Shown: one piece after another, positions 37,858 to 48,793 of the stretch | Position numbering within the stretch: the first letter of the stretch is position 1 | How the letters are laid out: every line of letters starts with the position of its first letter | Source: Mantis religiosa | Taxonomy: Eukaryota; Arthropoda; Insecta; Mantodea; Mantidae | Assembly: GCA_030765055.1 (NCBI GenBank) | Contig: CM060953.1 | Coordinates: forward strand, 21,656,187-21,720,186 | Length of the DNA stretch: 64,000 nucleotides | Reading direction: 5' to 3' | Made by a program: the position numbers and the translations under genes | Notes under the pieces: model-generated | The model's input: the letters and a program-made list of their open reading frames with translations, nothing else | Database searches by the model: none | Told to the model about the DNA's origin: nothing

Positions 37858-39096
37858 AATGTTAGATTGATAATTCAACGATTTTAAGATATAGAAAAGA
37901 GTAAATTAAATGAAAATAAGTTCTAAAAGTCGGGCTGCAAATTATGATACAGCATAGTCAGAACTCGGGTCTTGCAGATAGGACCTACCTCACGATTTGA
38001 TTGCAGTGTGTCGAGTCGTGATTTTCTTATTGGGCCCAAAAAGTGAGCCTATTTACTGACATGCTAAATCATCCATTGTAAATGGAAAAAGTATTGATTT
38101 CCAGCTCGGAATGTTAATTGTTAAACAACCTCCCCTAAAAATTGCTTTAACGATTTTGTTTAACATCCAAATGGCATAAGGGTAGAGAAATGAACAGGAT
38201 TGTGACCTATACCAAGAGTATACGAAGAAGATTAACATTCGTACATTTTAAGATATTTACGTGATAAATAAAATATGTTCTGAATACGCTTCCTACTTGT
38301 GAGGTCTTTTCATTCCGAAAAACGTTTGTAGAACTGATGGCACATAAGAGGGAGAGACAAAACCTTACCTTTCGAAACGGAGATGTCTTTAAAGCACACA
38401 ATATACTTCTTTTGGCATTAAACTTATAGGGTGTTTTCTACTATTGGTTTACATTTTGAAATTATTGTAGTTTCTTCAAGTGGTAAATCACTATTTATTA
38501 TTTTAAGAAATTGTGCAGTCATTCTGTAGGGACCGCTTTTTAAAATTTTTTTTCGCTATTTCAAGAAGAAATATTTTCGTATATAATTTCTTCTGGGTTA
38601 ACTTTCTCAAAATTAGACATGACATTTTTGTTTCCCAGAAAGTGGTAAAGCCTACCCTCCTCTCTGCCTTCGTTTGAATTAATAGGTCAGTGGGTTTGCG
38701 TAGCCCATTGTTAATAATACAGGCAGGTAAATGTTTAAGCTTGTACTTTTTAATGTTGACCCTGGACTGCAGACAAGTGTGTCATTGTCCATTGAATATT
38801 ATTAAAGTTGGAAGTGTCAGTGTTCCAGTAAAACTACAGTGTGAAGTGTTGAAAGAAGAGTATCATGCATAGTTTCCATTTCGCCGATTTGTTTTCGATG
38901 AATAAGTTTCTATTGAAAATTTAGAATTAGATTCAAGTGACGTTTTAAATGCAAACCTATTGTATCAATTGAAACAGAAATAAATATTTCGAAGTACAAG
39001 GCTTTGTTTACTGACTATAAGACAGTTGTACAAGGTTTTCAGGATGCGCGTAAACAAATCGCAGATTAATGCCAATAAAATATAAAAAAATTATTA
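37858..39096. other. No gene recognised
   Basis: AT-rich; small frames (38053-38401, 38690-38872) without motifs. Confidence 0.45.
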
Positions 39097-39450
39097 CGAG
39101 GGCTGTTCCACAAAGATTTTTTTTCGACTTACCTTTCCTCATCTTCATAATTTAGATGGTCCATCTCAAAATAGTCTCCCTTAGAAGCGATACACTTGTT
39201 CCACATTACTGCCAGTCTGCAAAGATATGCTGGAAACATCTTTCTGTGAGGCCTCCGCAGCCTTCATTGCTGCTTCTGAAGATGGATGATGCCTGACACA
39301 AAGTTGTTTCTTCACATTAAAGATAAGAAAAGAATCACACTTGGCTAAATTCGGACTTTAGGGACGGCAAGGGGCACATGTCGTGTTGATCTTTGCAAGA
39401 TCTCAGCAACATGCGGCCATGCATTACCGTGGTACAGCAGCCAGCGTGTC
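39097..39450 (-). mobile_element. mariner fragment related to the 2278 type
   Basis: Starts CGAGGGCTGTTCCACAAAGA after a TA (39095-39096) and continues with sequence aligned to 34370-34720 (CATCTCAAAATAGTCTCCCT, TTTGCAAGAT, CGTGGTACAGCAGCCAGC). Heavily decayed. The following 39451-39800 region has possible transposase-like fragments but I cannot assign it. Confidence 0.82.
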
Positions 39451-39825
39451 ATCACTGAAATGTGATTACACGCCGGATATTGTTTTCCAAGTCTTTCAAT
39501 ATTTGAGAAACTGTTTTTAAGGTGAGATTCGCTGACCTTCTCTCACAGATACTTCAGCGGTGTTGATTTTTTCTTCCATAAGAGAAGTAACTACAGCGTC
39601 GGTTCCACCTTCCTTTGAAATCCATTGTATCCATTCTTTAACCAACTTCAAACTGTGCTGTAGAGAAGAACAGACTCTCCATATGCCTGTAACATTGTTT
39701 AGGCGTCAGCTGAAGATTTGTTGAGATGAAAGCAGAATTTCAAAGCCCTATATAGTTCCTTGCGTGTCACCTCCATTACTTCAGTAGGAAATAATGAACA
39801 TGTATTATTGTGCTGCTCGAATGGT

Positions 39826-40600
39826 TACCATGGCTGTATCTTTAACAGAAACCTCTCAGATAACGCACTGATCACTCAACGTGGATAGAACATCTATCTC
39901 ATTTGTGGTTTCTGCGCATTCCATTGGCTGAAGTTATTTATTTATTTAATGTGAACATTACAGGTTTCCCCAATTACAATGTTCACTATAAAGTTACAAT
40001 ATGTACAAAATGTATAAAAAACAACAGAAAATTAATTGCAGAATAAATGATAAAACAAAAACAAGCACAAACAAGTTGGTAACATTGGTTCACATGTACA
40101 GTCAGCTAATCATTCTACTTTTGGTAATAAATGATCACAGGATAAAGCCAAGTTTCTGATTTTCATACTAAATATATCAGTGTTTAAGGGATGTAATTTA
40201 TTGTATAAAGACTGCATTCTATGCATAGGTAAATGAATCATATGAATCAGTATTAACCTACTCAGGAAGAAAAATATTACGAAATTTACAAGGTACAACA
40301 TTTGGAACGTAAAAACAGTAATTGTCTTAGGTTAGGGTCATCAATCATATTATGAAGTACCTAATTTGTAAAGGAAAAGCAATAACTGGCAATTTCTTCT
40401 GTGTGATACTTTTAAAGTCGAATAAATGAAGCAATGAATTATATGATATGAACTTGTGTATAATTATATGATATGCGTTCATTCGTGCTTAGCATACGTC
40501 CGAGAAGCGCGCCAGTACCATCTCACTCTTCAGAGAATAATCAGTGCGTTACCTGATATGTTTGTATTAACAAAGATAAAGCCAGGTTAACCTATTGAAC
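39826..40600. repeat. Inverted-repeat element, family G, copy 1, interrupted
   Basis: Left terminal segment GGTTACCATGGCTGTATC to CAGATAACGCACTGAT. The right terminal segment at about 40540-40600 is its inverse (ATCAGTGCGTTACCTGATAT, AAAGATAAAGCCAGGTTAACC). Compared with copy 2 at 53260-54295, an AT-rich block of about 530 bp (39938-40466) is inserted after TTGGCTGAAG, starting with TTATTTATTTATTT. Confidence 0.75.
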
Positions 40601-40880
40601 GCACGATAGTACGCAATCGCTCTTCTAGAAAAGAAGATAATAAAAAGGCAATGCAGCTCTCGTCAGTGAAGGTCAGTACGCCTCTAACGCCCTGCCAGTT
40701 ATGCAGCTGTCATTTGTTGGGCACTTCTCATGCTCGATGATGCTTGACGCATACTGTACAGCACGTTCGATTGAAGTTCGAGAGCAGTTCCTCGTATCGT
40801 TTGTGGTTGTGCGTTAGGTCAATGATTTAATTCATCATATACAAACAAAAGTAAGCCATTCATTACCTTTAATTTTCCAG
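40601..40880. other. No gene recognised
   Basis: Short spacer of mixed composition. Confidence 0.45.
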
Positions 40881-40895
40881 CGGAAACAATCTTGG

Positions 40896-41456
40896 AAATT
40901 AATTGTTCTTTCACACTGGCCGTGTGTAGGCTAAAGTATGGAAAGATAGTCGGACTGAAAAATTCACTGCCATAGCCGGGATTTGAACCACGGATCTTCT
41001 GGTTGCCGTCCAGCCGCTCTTGCCATTGAGCTACTATGGCCAACTTGCCGATATGACATTAAATTCTCCAACTGACTTGTTTTTTACCACTTAGGAGTTC
41101 TTATAAACACATGAGACAACTACCTTAATGGCGACTTACTATACTGTACTTTAAGGCCCGGGCTTTATAGTTAACCACTATTAGGTCAATTAATGGAAAT
41201 AGTGGTTAACTATAAAGCCCGGGCCTTAAAGTACTTACAACATAGTATGTCGCCATTAAGGTAGTTGTCTCATGTGTTTATAAGAACTCCTAAGTGGTTT
41301 ACCAGGAAAAACAAGTCAGTTGGAGAATTTAATGTCATATCGGCACGTTGGCCATAGTAGCTCAATGGTTAGAGCGGCTGGACGGCAACCAGAAGATCCG
41401 TGGTTCAAATCCCGGCTATGACATTGAATTTTTCAGTCTGACTCTCTCTTTCCATA
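40896..41456. repeat. Family T SINE, long near-perfect palindrome
   Basis: Two arms of about 250 bp in opposite orientation around a centre at about 41185-41205 (GTCAATTAATGGAAA). The left arm has ATTTGAACCACGGATCTTC; the right arm has GATCCGTGGTTCAAATCCC and GTAGCTCAATGGTTAGAG. Flanks CGGAAACAATCTTG (40881-40894) and CGGAAATAATCTTG (41455-41468) form a target duplication with one mismatch, so the palindrome inserted as one piece. Confidence 0.95.
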
Positions 41457-41469
41457 CGGAAATAATCTT

Positions 41470-41780
41470 GTTATAGGGGTGTATAAAAATGCCATTTAAA
41501 TTGAAATGAAGGTACTGTTCACAAATTCAGTAATTTTACAATATTATCATTATCCCAAATCTGCCTAGACCTGAGAGTACGTGGATAAACTATAGCAATG
41601 CCATCGCATACGATCAGTGATTAACGACCAGTGCAACCTGTTGGATTTTCTTGAAGCCTACTTGGAGGTATTAACCAGCCCCGGAACACACTACTGTTAA
41701 TAAGTAAAATTTTAATCCCGTAAATGGTGCAAATATTGATGTACGTAATGTCATTTACTAATATAATGTTTCGAGAGGAT
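41470..41780. other. No gene recognised
   Basis: AT-rich spacer before a LINE fragment. Confidence 0.5.
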
Positions 41781-41785
41781 TTATA

Positions 41786-42790
41786 CGGCAGTAGCAGAAA
41801 ATAGAATGTTACATGGATCAGAGGTATGGAGAGTAGATGAGGCTTGGAGAGACACTGATAGAGTACATAGATCCTTTTGTGAATATATATTGGGATTACC
41901 GATAGCATCACCTAACGGGGCAGCACAACTGGAACTAGGCAGGCATTCTACTAAAATTAAAATCTTGTCAAGGGCAATGAAATATTTATACAGAATCACT
42001 AACTTGGAAGATGACAATATAATTAAAGAATGTTTTCATATTCAAAAGATAAGTAACTCGGGAGGGTCTCGGGCGCATAAAATGAATGACTTGTTGAAGC
42101 AGATAGGTATGACATTCTTGGATAAATACAGAGTATGGGTATAGAGGCTTCTGGAAAGAAGTTAAGCTAAGATTAGAAGATATTGACAGGCAAGACATTT
42201 TCGCCAATACAAGTGACAAAAGCTCACTGAGATTATATAGAGAAGTAAAAACAATCTGGGGGAGGGAAGGATATATAGATATGTAGTAAGTTAGGGCGAG
42301 AAGGGAGAGCGAGCTAGGTAAATATCCCTTGTGTGGAGAAGAGAATGCCGATTTTCATTGTATATTAAATTGTAGTCAAACAAAGATATGGAGAGAGCAA
42401 GCCTGGCTACGTAAATGGGACAATTTGGGGGTGAAGTCGTAATTAGAAAAATATTGTCAGTAAAAGGGGAAAAGAACAGGAGAAATATAGGGAAATATTT
42501 AGGGAAAGTTAAAGAGAGGTGGCTAAGAACAATTAAGAGAAAAATGCAGAGTAGAATAGGTGAAATGGCAAAATGTGTAAAAGGAGTAGAGGGCGTCCAA
42601 TACACAAAGACCTAGGATTAGGTGTATGGGGACCAAATTATTATTCAATGGCGGGCAACTTGGTAGGATTTTCAGGATTTAGGAATATATGGCATTTTCC
42701 AGTATAGATTTTATAATTGTAATCTTGATTTCATATTTCCATTTGATGATGTATAAGGAAAGAGGAGAAATAAATTACAGATTACAAATT
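41786..42790 (+). pseudogene. LINE C-terminal domain fragment
   Basis: The plus-strand frame reads NRMLHGSEVWRVDEAW, VHRSFCEYILGLPIASPNG and KILSRAMKYLYRITNLEDDN, the region following the reverse transcriptase in many non-LTR retrotransposons. After several frameshifts it carries the zinc knuckle KYPLCGEENADFHCILNC and a basic C-terminus. Endonuclease and polymerase are absent (5' truncation). It ends in an A-rich AATAAATTACAGATTACAA. The fragment at 29270 appears to be the same family. Confidence 0.85.
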
Positions 42791-43344
42791 AAAATTAAAT
42801 TAATAATATAAATATCTCCAATATATGTCCAAAGGAAATATAACTGTTGTCACTCTATGCAAGTGCACAATGAATGGTTCGAATGTGACAATAGTAGACG
42901 TCGATCCTAACAGCTGTTCCCTTTTTACCTGAATTTCTGGTGTAAGATTCAAGGCGGACGAAGTTTGTTTGCTGCGCTGTTCTGGACAAAGAATCTCACC
43001 CTCTCGTCCCTCTTCGTCTTGCCGAAGTTTATTCTTCTCTCTTCTCCGTTCGAAATAAACTTGATGTGCTTCTTTTATCCAGAAGTAGCAACTGCAGTGG
43101 TTAACTTTCCATGACACACAACTAATGTTTACTGCTCCAAAACATGGACACAGCGAGTGTTAGCTATCTCAGTCATTCCTAGCAGTTGCTCTGTTTCTCA
43201 ACCTTCTTGAAGTAAAAGCTGGTGGACGATCGGTATTGAGTTATCATCAAACAATAACACTCACTGCTCGTTTTTAGTAGCACTTGTTCGATATTTCTTG
43301 AGGCAGTTACTCAGCTCAAATTTGGTATATGATGGTTCCTGAGC

Positions 43345-43348
<4 letters not shown>
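42791..43348. other. No gene recognised
   Basis: The minus-strand 105-codon frame (42800-43117) has no domain I recognise. Confidence 0.4.

Positions 43349-43407
<59 letters not shown>
43349..43407. repeat. (GT)n microsatellite
   Basis: Uninterrupted GT tract of about 29 repeats. Confidence 0.98.
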
Positions 43408-43408
<1 letters not shown>

Positions 43409-43756
43409 GCATGACTTTCCCTGTTCGTTCTACATTTTTTATACAAAAGCTTAGTATGTAAATTCTTCTTAATCATTGCTCATTTGCGTATTGGTTGTTG
43501 TAGGGAAAAGAATGCAGTAAACCAAAGCGACTGTCAGATGTTGTTGGCTTTGGACTTTGGGATAACCGCGAAAGAAAATCTGATGCGTTGCGTTATCCAG
43601 TTTTACAAACTGTCCTTACAAAAGTTTATCCAGCTACTTTTTGTTAATGTAAATTAACGTAAAGTTCATATTTACACTTCGCTGTACATTGTAAAGTCTG
43701 TTTAGTTAACTCGTGTGCTCGTCGGCCAACTCCTTTGACGAACCCTTATAATCGTT
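43408..43756. other. No gene recognised
   Basis: Spacer between a (GT)n tract and the DDE transposase fragment. Confidence 0.45.
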
Positions 43757-43889
43757 TTACAACCCCGGCCCTCCTCCTCCCGCTCCTTTCTGCAAGGTTG
43801 CCACCTTTCTGTATACGTCATGGGTATCGTACGAGGTTTCGTCTAAATAAATTATCTTATGTCCATTACTGCGAAACTTCCTTAGTTTT

Positions 43890-43952
<63 letters not shown>

Positions 43953-44398
43953 CGAAATTTTCTTAGTTTTGACAAATGTATATATCGCCAAGCTACAATT
44001 CTACTGGATCCCATAATAACCCTTATCTTTTTCAAAGTGCGGTATTTGAAACCCAGCTCCTTTAGGAGACCGCGCAAAGTGCAGTGCCCATAAGGAAAAT
44101 CACAAATTTCCTTCAAATGTGCAACCAATTCATCTAAGGTGGGTGCTCTCCCTTTTGCATAGAATATATAAATTTCTCCACGAATTAAAACGCATGTGAA
44201 ATTATCTACTTTAGAGAAACGTTCCCTTTTGTTTTCACACTTGATCAGCGTCTTTGGTATTCATTTCGTCACAGTTTTTCTTACTGTATTTCTGTGAATA
44301 CCCAGAATTTATCATCAGGTTTATTGCATGACCCCTTACCAAGTTTATTGTTCAAAACAAGCGCTTGAATTTGCTTAGAAAGAGTTCCCGTTGTACCC
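43757..44398 (-). pseudogene. DDE transposase fragment (IS630/Tc1-related) containing a (CA)n tract
   Basis: The minus-strand frame reads FPYGHCTLRGLLKELGFKYR, IVAWRYIHLSKLRKFR and then, after the repeat, KLRKFRSNGHKIIYLDETSY and DTHDVYRK. LLKELGFKY plus IIYLDET (first catalytic Asp) is the usual join between the helix-turn-helix and catalytic domains in IS630/Tc1-related DDE transposases of insects. The later catalytic blocks were not seen in the adjacent sequence. A microsatellite splits the frame, and the Jockey-type LINE lies at its upstream side. Confidence 0.75.
43892..43951. repeat. (CA)n microsatellite flanked by a 22-bp duplication
   Basis: A CA tract between two copies of a GCGAAACTTCCTTAGTTTTG-like sequence (about 43870 and 43952). 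Confidence 0.97.
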
Positions 44399-44574
44399 TT
44401 TTTTTTTTTTATTTTATTTTATCCATCGATCAGCAATTATGCTTTACAGATGTTTGTTATAAGATACATAGGAACAGGATACATAACAATGGAGGTAGCC
44501 ATGAACGACTCCTCTAACTAAATGTGGAGGATAACTGTAAAACAAATTGAGAACTTAAAGTCTGATGGTAGTAA

Positions 44575-47316
44575 TCACGTGTCTGAGTCGTCTGTGCTGG
44601 AGACGTCACTTAGAAGAAGATCTTGGGGCAGTCTGCGCTTCAGGCGAGTTGGCTGGCGAGTGCGACAGCCGAGACGGTAGGTAACAGCTCCAGGGACCTC
44701 CTGGAGATTGTAAAAGAATGGACGTGCCAGGCGTCGGATGTATTGGTGAACGGGTAGAAGACCAAACTCATGGTGAAGCTGCTGGTTTCGGATGAACCAT
44801 GGAGCGTTTGTAACTGTGCGAAGCACCCTGTTTTGTAGTACCTGCAGTCGGCGGAGATTAGTCTTACTGGTGCCACCCCAGACTGGAGCTGCATAGGTAA
44901 AAATGGGACGGACTAGAGATGTGTAAAGAAGCAGGGAGGATTCATAACCAAGTGAAGTGCGCCTGTTGAGTAGAGGGTACAGTTTTGATATCCGGGCAAA
45001 TGCAAGCGTAACAGACCGACAGATGTGGGCGTTCCAAGTAAGTCGAGTGTCCAGTAACACCCCAAGGTATTTCACTGGCACATTGCTTGGTAACCATGAG
45101 AGCGGTTCCCCCAGCAGCCGTAGTGATGGAGGATCCCTATAAGGTCGTAAAGAGAAGATCTTAACCTCTGTCTTGTTAGTATTGAGGGAAATGCGCCAGT
45201 GAGAGAACCAATGAGCTAATTGATCTAGGGCAATTTGCAGTTTCTGAATGGCATGAAGAATATTGACGTGAGAATAATAGAGAGCAGTATCATCTGCGTA
45301 TAACGCCGTACAAACTGGAGCTATATCAGGAAGATCATAAGTGAATATATTAAAGAGGAGTGGTGCAAGTACTGAACCTTGAGGTACACCTGCTAAAATA
45401 GGCCGTCGGGTGGATGTGAAACCAGCAATGCGCACCACAAAGGTTCTTTTGGTGAGAAAACTTGCTATGATTTGTATCAGATAATAAGGGAGACCAATGC
45501 GATATGTTTTAAGTAGTAGTCCACTGTGCCACACCTTGTCGAATGCCTGGGCGATATCTAGGAATGCTGCTACGGTGTATTGCCTGTTTTCGAAACCTTG
45601 AATAATAGACTGCGTGATTCTGAGCAATTGGTGAGTGGTAGCATGCTTCGGGCGAAAGCCAAACTGAAAAGACGGAATTATCTGATTATGGTTCAAAAAA
45701 TGAGAAATACGTTGATGAATAATCTTTTCAAAAAGCTTAGAAAGTGTAGGTAATAAGCTGATTGGTCTGTAACTTGAGGGAAGATTTTTTGGCTTGTTGG
45801 GTTTGTGGAAGACTATAATTTCCGCATGTTTCCATGTAGATGGAAAATGACCAATGCGCAGAGCAGCATTGAAGATTGATGATAAATAAGCTAGGGCTTT
45901 GTTTGTCAAATTCTTCAGCACAACGTTAGGGATAAGGTCATGACCGGGAGACTTTTTAACGGGAAGACGATGGATAAAGCGGGACAATTCACGTGGAGTA
46001 GTGAACGAAATTCTGTTGTGCACTGTAGGACGAAGTTGGTACTCAAGGAGTTCCCTGTCCACGGAAGAGGGAATATTAGAGTCAAGACAGGTGTTAGGCG
46101 TAAATGTACGCTCGTAGTGAGTAGCTAGAGCGTCACACTTGGCAGCAGAGTCACTCAAAAGGGTCCCATCAACCTGAAGAGGTGGAATCACTGTCGGCTC
46201 TCGGAGAATCCTCTTAGTGATGTTCCATAAGGTATGATCTCCGGGACGGATAGTGGCTAATTGTCGCTGGTACTCCTGAAATCGGTGTTGCTCTAGTGCG
46301 GTCCGTACTTGTCGAATGAGACTATTTAATCTTTGGCGCAGCCAGGGTAGACGCTGACGTTGCCACAATCGACGGATGCGATGTTTCTCTTGGATGAGTT
46401 GAGTAATATGGATAGGCAAGGAGGGGAAATGGCGAGGTTGAGGACTGCGGATAGTAGAGGATCGTACACTGGAAGAGAGCGCAGAGGTAAAATGGTGAAC
46501 GGCAGTGTCTATGGCATCCGCAGTACCCAGTTGATAAGATGTGTGGAGTGCAGCATCCAGGTGTGTGCGAAAGATGTCCCAGTTGACAAAACCATCGATG
46601 AGTCGCGGGATTTGTGGCAAAATATTAGGAGTGAGGTTAAATGTGACCAACACTGGACAGTGATCGGAATCGAGCGCTGGCAGTGCAGAAATCGATGCAG
46701 GTAATCGTATATTGCGATGTACCCCAATGTCCAAAATGTCAGGAGCTACCTGTGGGTTGCCAGAATAGTAAGTCGGTTCTGTGGGAGCCAGTATGTGAAG
46801 ACCAGTGGCATTAATAGTGTCAAACAGACGCCGTCCATTCGGGTTTGTGACTCTACAGCCCCAAGAAGTGTGCTTCGAGTTCAAATCCCCTAGCAAGAGA
46901 GTGCTGCTCTCTGCTGGGAAAAGGAGAGAGAAATAGTGAGTATTAAGCTTACTATTTGGGGGCTTGTAAGCACTCATTAGAACGAGATCGTTGCTATCGC
47001 GAAGAGAGAGTTTAATGCCCACTACCTCAAAACCGGGAATCACAGGTAGGAATATTTCATGATGAGTCAGAGAACGTTTAACTAGCACAGCTACTCCCCC
47101 AGAGGCGGTAGGTGCATTCCGATCAAATCTATAAATCTTGTAGCCTGGAACAGAGAAACGTTCATTCGGGAGAAGATGAGTCTCGGTGATACAGGCAGCA
47201 TCTATACTGTGCAAGCTGAGAAAGGCAGCGAAGGAGGCACGTTTAGTGCGTATGCCATTAGCGTTCCAGTTCAGGAGAGTGAGTGATGAAAGAAATGGCC
47301 TATTACACGCCACCAT
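44575..47316 (-). CDS. LINE ORF2: endonuclease and reverse transcriptase (913 aa)
   Basis: Copies the element by nicking chromosomal DNA and priming reverse transcription from the nick. An AP-like endonuclease occupies about residues 12-225: LNWNANGIRTK (15-25), ITETH (43-47, catalytic Glu45), LLGDLNSKHTSWG (141-153, Asp144 and Asn146) and SDHCPV (217-222, Asp218-His219). Reverse transcriptase follows at about 440-765: KKSPGHDLIPN (454-464), SYRPISLLPTLSKLFEK (515-531), FLDIAQAFDKVWH (585-597, first catalytic Asp587), GVPQGSVLAPLLF (643-655), ALYADDTALYYS (671-682, Asp675-Asp676), then HWRISLNTNKTEV and VKYLGVLLDTRLTW. The C-terminal region has no clear zinc knuckle. Length, order and all active-site residues fit a working Jockey-type protein. 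The start ATG lies one base after the ORF1 stop, so translation is probably coupled. Confidence 0.97.
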   Translation of the reverse strand: MVACNRPFLSSLTLLNWNANGIRTKRASFAAFLSLHSIDAACITETHLLPNERFSVPGYKIYRFDRNAPTASGGVAVLVKRSLTHHEIFLPVIPGFEVVGIKLSLRDSNDLVLMSAYKPPNSKLNTHYFSLLFPAESSTLLLGDLNSKHTSWGCRVTNPNGRRLFDTINATGLHILAPTEPTYYSGNPQVAPDILDIGVHRNIRLPASISALPALDSDHCPVLVTFNLTPNILPQIPRLIDGFVNWDIFRTHLDAALHTSYQLGTADAIDTAVHHFTSALSSSVRSSTIRSPQPRHFPSLPIHITQLIQEKHRIRRLWQRQRLPWLRQRLNSLIRQVRTALEQHRFQEYQRQLATIRPGDHTLWNITKRILREPTVIPPLQVDGTLLSDSAAKCDALATHYERTFTPNTCLDSNIPSSVDRELLEYQLRPTVHNRISFTTPRELSRFIHRLPVKKSPGHDLIPNVVLKNLTNKALAYLSSIFNAALRIGHFPSTWKHAEIIVFHKPNKPKNLPSSYRPISLLPTLSKLFEKIIHQRISHFLNHNQIIPSFQFGFRPKHATTHQLLRITQSIIQGFENRQYTVAAFLDIAQAFDKVWHSGLLLKTYRIGLPYYLIQIIASFLTKRTFVVRIAGFTSTRRPILAGVPQGSVLAPLLFNIFTYDLPDIAPVCTALYADDTALYYSHVNILHAIQKLQIALDQLAHWFSHWRISLNTNKTEVKIFSLRPYRDPPSLRLLGEPLSWLPSNVPVKYLGVLLDTRLTWNAHICRSVTLAFARISKLYPLLNRRTSLGYESSLLLYTSLVRPIFTYAAPVWGGTSKTNLRRLQVLQNRVLRTVTNAPWFIRNQQLHHEFGLLPVHQYIRRLARPFFYNLQEVPGAVTYRLGCRTRQPTRLKRRLPQDLLLSDVSSTDDSDT

Positions 47317-47317
47317 T

Positions 47318-48793
47318 TCAGAAAATAGTTAGAAGAGCGTTTTGGAAACATTGTGTAAATTGCGGTAAGAGAGGAGTGAGGAACGTGGATAAAGAACTTA
47401 GAAGTTGAGTGAACAGGCTAATTAGCAGAGCCGAGAGAGATGAAGAGTCAGAGGGATCTTGTTGTGCAGTAGTACGCCTCGTCGAGGAAGCAGAAGTTAC
47501 ACTGGCATAAGTTGCTGGTGAAGAAGTTGGAGGTACTGGTGATGCAGCTGGGGGTTGTAATGGTTGCTGTGCAGGATTGTCTGATTGTTGTAGGGGACGA
47601 GAGCGATGAGAATTCCCAGGCTGTTGCCTTGTGTTGCTATTTTGTGTTCTGAATTTCAGTTCTAAATAATGCCGACAACCTCGGTAGTTAGCTGGATGGT
47701 TTTCATGACAATGAACACACTGAGCTGGAGTGTCTCTCGGTTTAGTGCACTGTGAGAAGTGATGATTCTCTAGACAGCGAACACACCTCGGGGTCAGCTG
47801 ACAATAGTTCTTTGTGTGACCGTAATTCTGACAGCGGGTGCATTGCGGTATGTCAGTGTTACGACGGCGATGTTCCACCTTAACAACACTGTAGAACAGG
47901 CGAGTTAGGTTGAGTATAGCTTTACCATCATCGCTATTTAACAATTCCACCGCACAGAGAGGAATGGGTTGTTTCGACCGATTCATAAGTCGAGTGACCT
48001 TCCGCACTGGGTAGTTCTGTAAGCACAGTTCGTCATAGATTTCCTTATCAGTGAGCGAAGGAGGGATGTCTCGGATAATTACCGAGAAAAGCTTATCTGT
48101 CGGATTTCTGTAAGTGTAGTATTCCTGTTGTATGGAGCTGAAGTATGTAGTAAGTTTACGGAAATCGTCAGAAGTAGAGGGATGAACCTTAAGGATAGAC
48201 CCACGAAGCTCTGTGTGAAATTCAGAGGTAACATTATTTTTTAGATCTTGTAATAGAAGTTGATAGTTACCAATGTTGCGCAAGCAAATTGGTGGAACTT
48301 TTTCCTTAGGTGTCTCGGAGTTGCTTGTCTCGTCCATGGCTGTGTTGTTTTCTAGTAGTGCGAAGCGGTTGTGCGTGGAAACAGAGTAAGCATAGCGCGA
48401 GGCACTTGTTTGTTCTGATGGGGGAGCTGTACAGCGACGCTTACTCGGGCCAGCTGTGGCAGCAGCAGCGTGTGTAGCAGCGCGACTAGAGCTGGTTGCA
48501 GGTGAACTGTTAGATGGGGCAGTCTCATGCATGATAACGTCACTCGTAGTTTTAGCGGTAACTATAGCAGCAGTTGACGTGGTAAGATGTAATTGTGACG
48601 GGCGTAAGGGTGATTGACGCACTGGTGAATTAGGATTAAAAGTATTGGTGCGAGAAACCTGGGTTGGCTGCGTAGACACTGCTTGAGCTTGCTGTAGAGG
48701 CACTGGTAACTGTGGGAATTCACTAGTGGTATTATAAACCATATCGATAGCTGAGCGTACTAGATGGCCGGTAGTTTCCGGCGTGAGAGACAT
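47318..48793 (-). CDS. LINE ORF1: gag-like RNA-binding protein (491 aa)
   Basis: Nucleic-acid-binding protein that packages LINE RNA. I chose the start at 48793 (MSLTPETTGHL); an in-frame ATG at 48868 would add 25 residues (MPFGYKCVSF plus a Phe-rich run) unlike this protein class. Counted from that longer start, the N-terminal 170 residues are Ser/Thr/Ala-rich and probably disordered. A domain around 255-335 (LFSVIIRDIPPSLTDKEIYD, VTRLMNRSKQPIPLCAVEL) fits the conserved region next to zinc fingers in Jockey gag proteins. Three zinc knuckles follow: CTRCQNYGHTKNYC (343-356), CVRCLENHHFSQC (362-374) and CVHCHENHPANYRGC (384-398). The Pro/Gln/Ser-rich C-terminus ends FQNALLTIF and a TGA stop that is one base from the ORF2 start. 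Confidence 0.95.
   Translation of the reverse strand: MSLTPETTGHLVRSAIDMVYNTTSEFPQLPVPLQQAQAVSTQPTQVSRTNTFNPNSPVRQSPLRPSQLHLTTSTAAIVTAKTTSDVIMHETAPSNSSPATSSSRAATHAAAATAGPSKRRCTAPPSEQTSASRYAYSVSTHNRFALLENNTAMDETSNSETPKEKVPPICLRNIGNYQLLLQDLKNNVTSEFHTELRGSILKVHPSTSDDFRKLTTYFSSIQQEYYTYRNPTDKLFSVIIRDIPPSLTDKEIYDELCLQNYPVRKVTRLMNRSKQPIPLCAVELLNSDDGKAILNLTRLFYSVVKVEHRRRNTDIPQCTRCQNYGHTKNYCQLTPRCVRCLENHHFSQCTKPRDTPAQCVHCHENHPANYRGCRHYLELKFRTQNSNTRQQPGNSHRSRPLQQSDNPAQQPLQPPAASPVPPTSSPATYASVTSASSTRRTTAQQDPSDSSSLSALLISLFTQLLSSLSTFLTPLLPQFTQCFQNALLTIF

Noticed and set aside
43261..44016. Thr-His and Cys-Val repeat proteins
   Set aside because: Translations of (GT)n and (CA)n tracts.
44640..46727. Other-frame and plus-strand ORFs inside the LINE (44640-44894, 44957-45142, 45940-46128, 46360-46727)
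   Set aside because: Shadows of the intact ORF2, which holds all the motifs.
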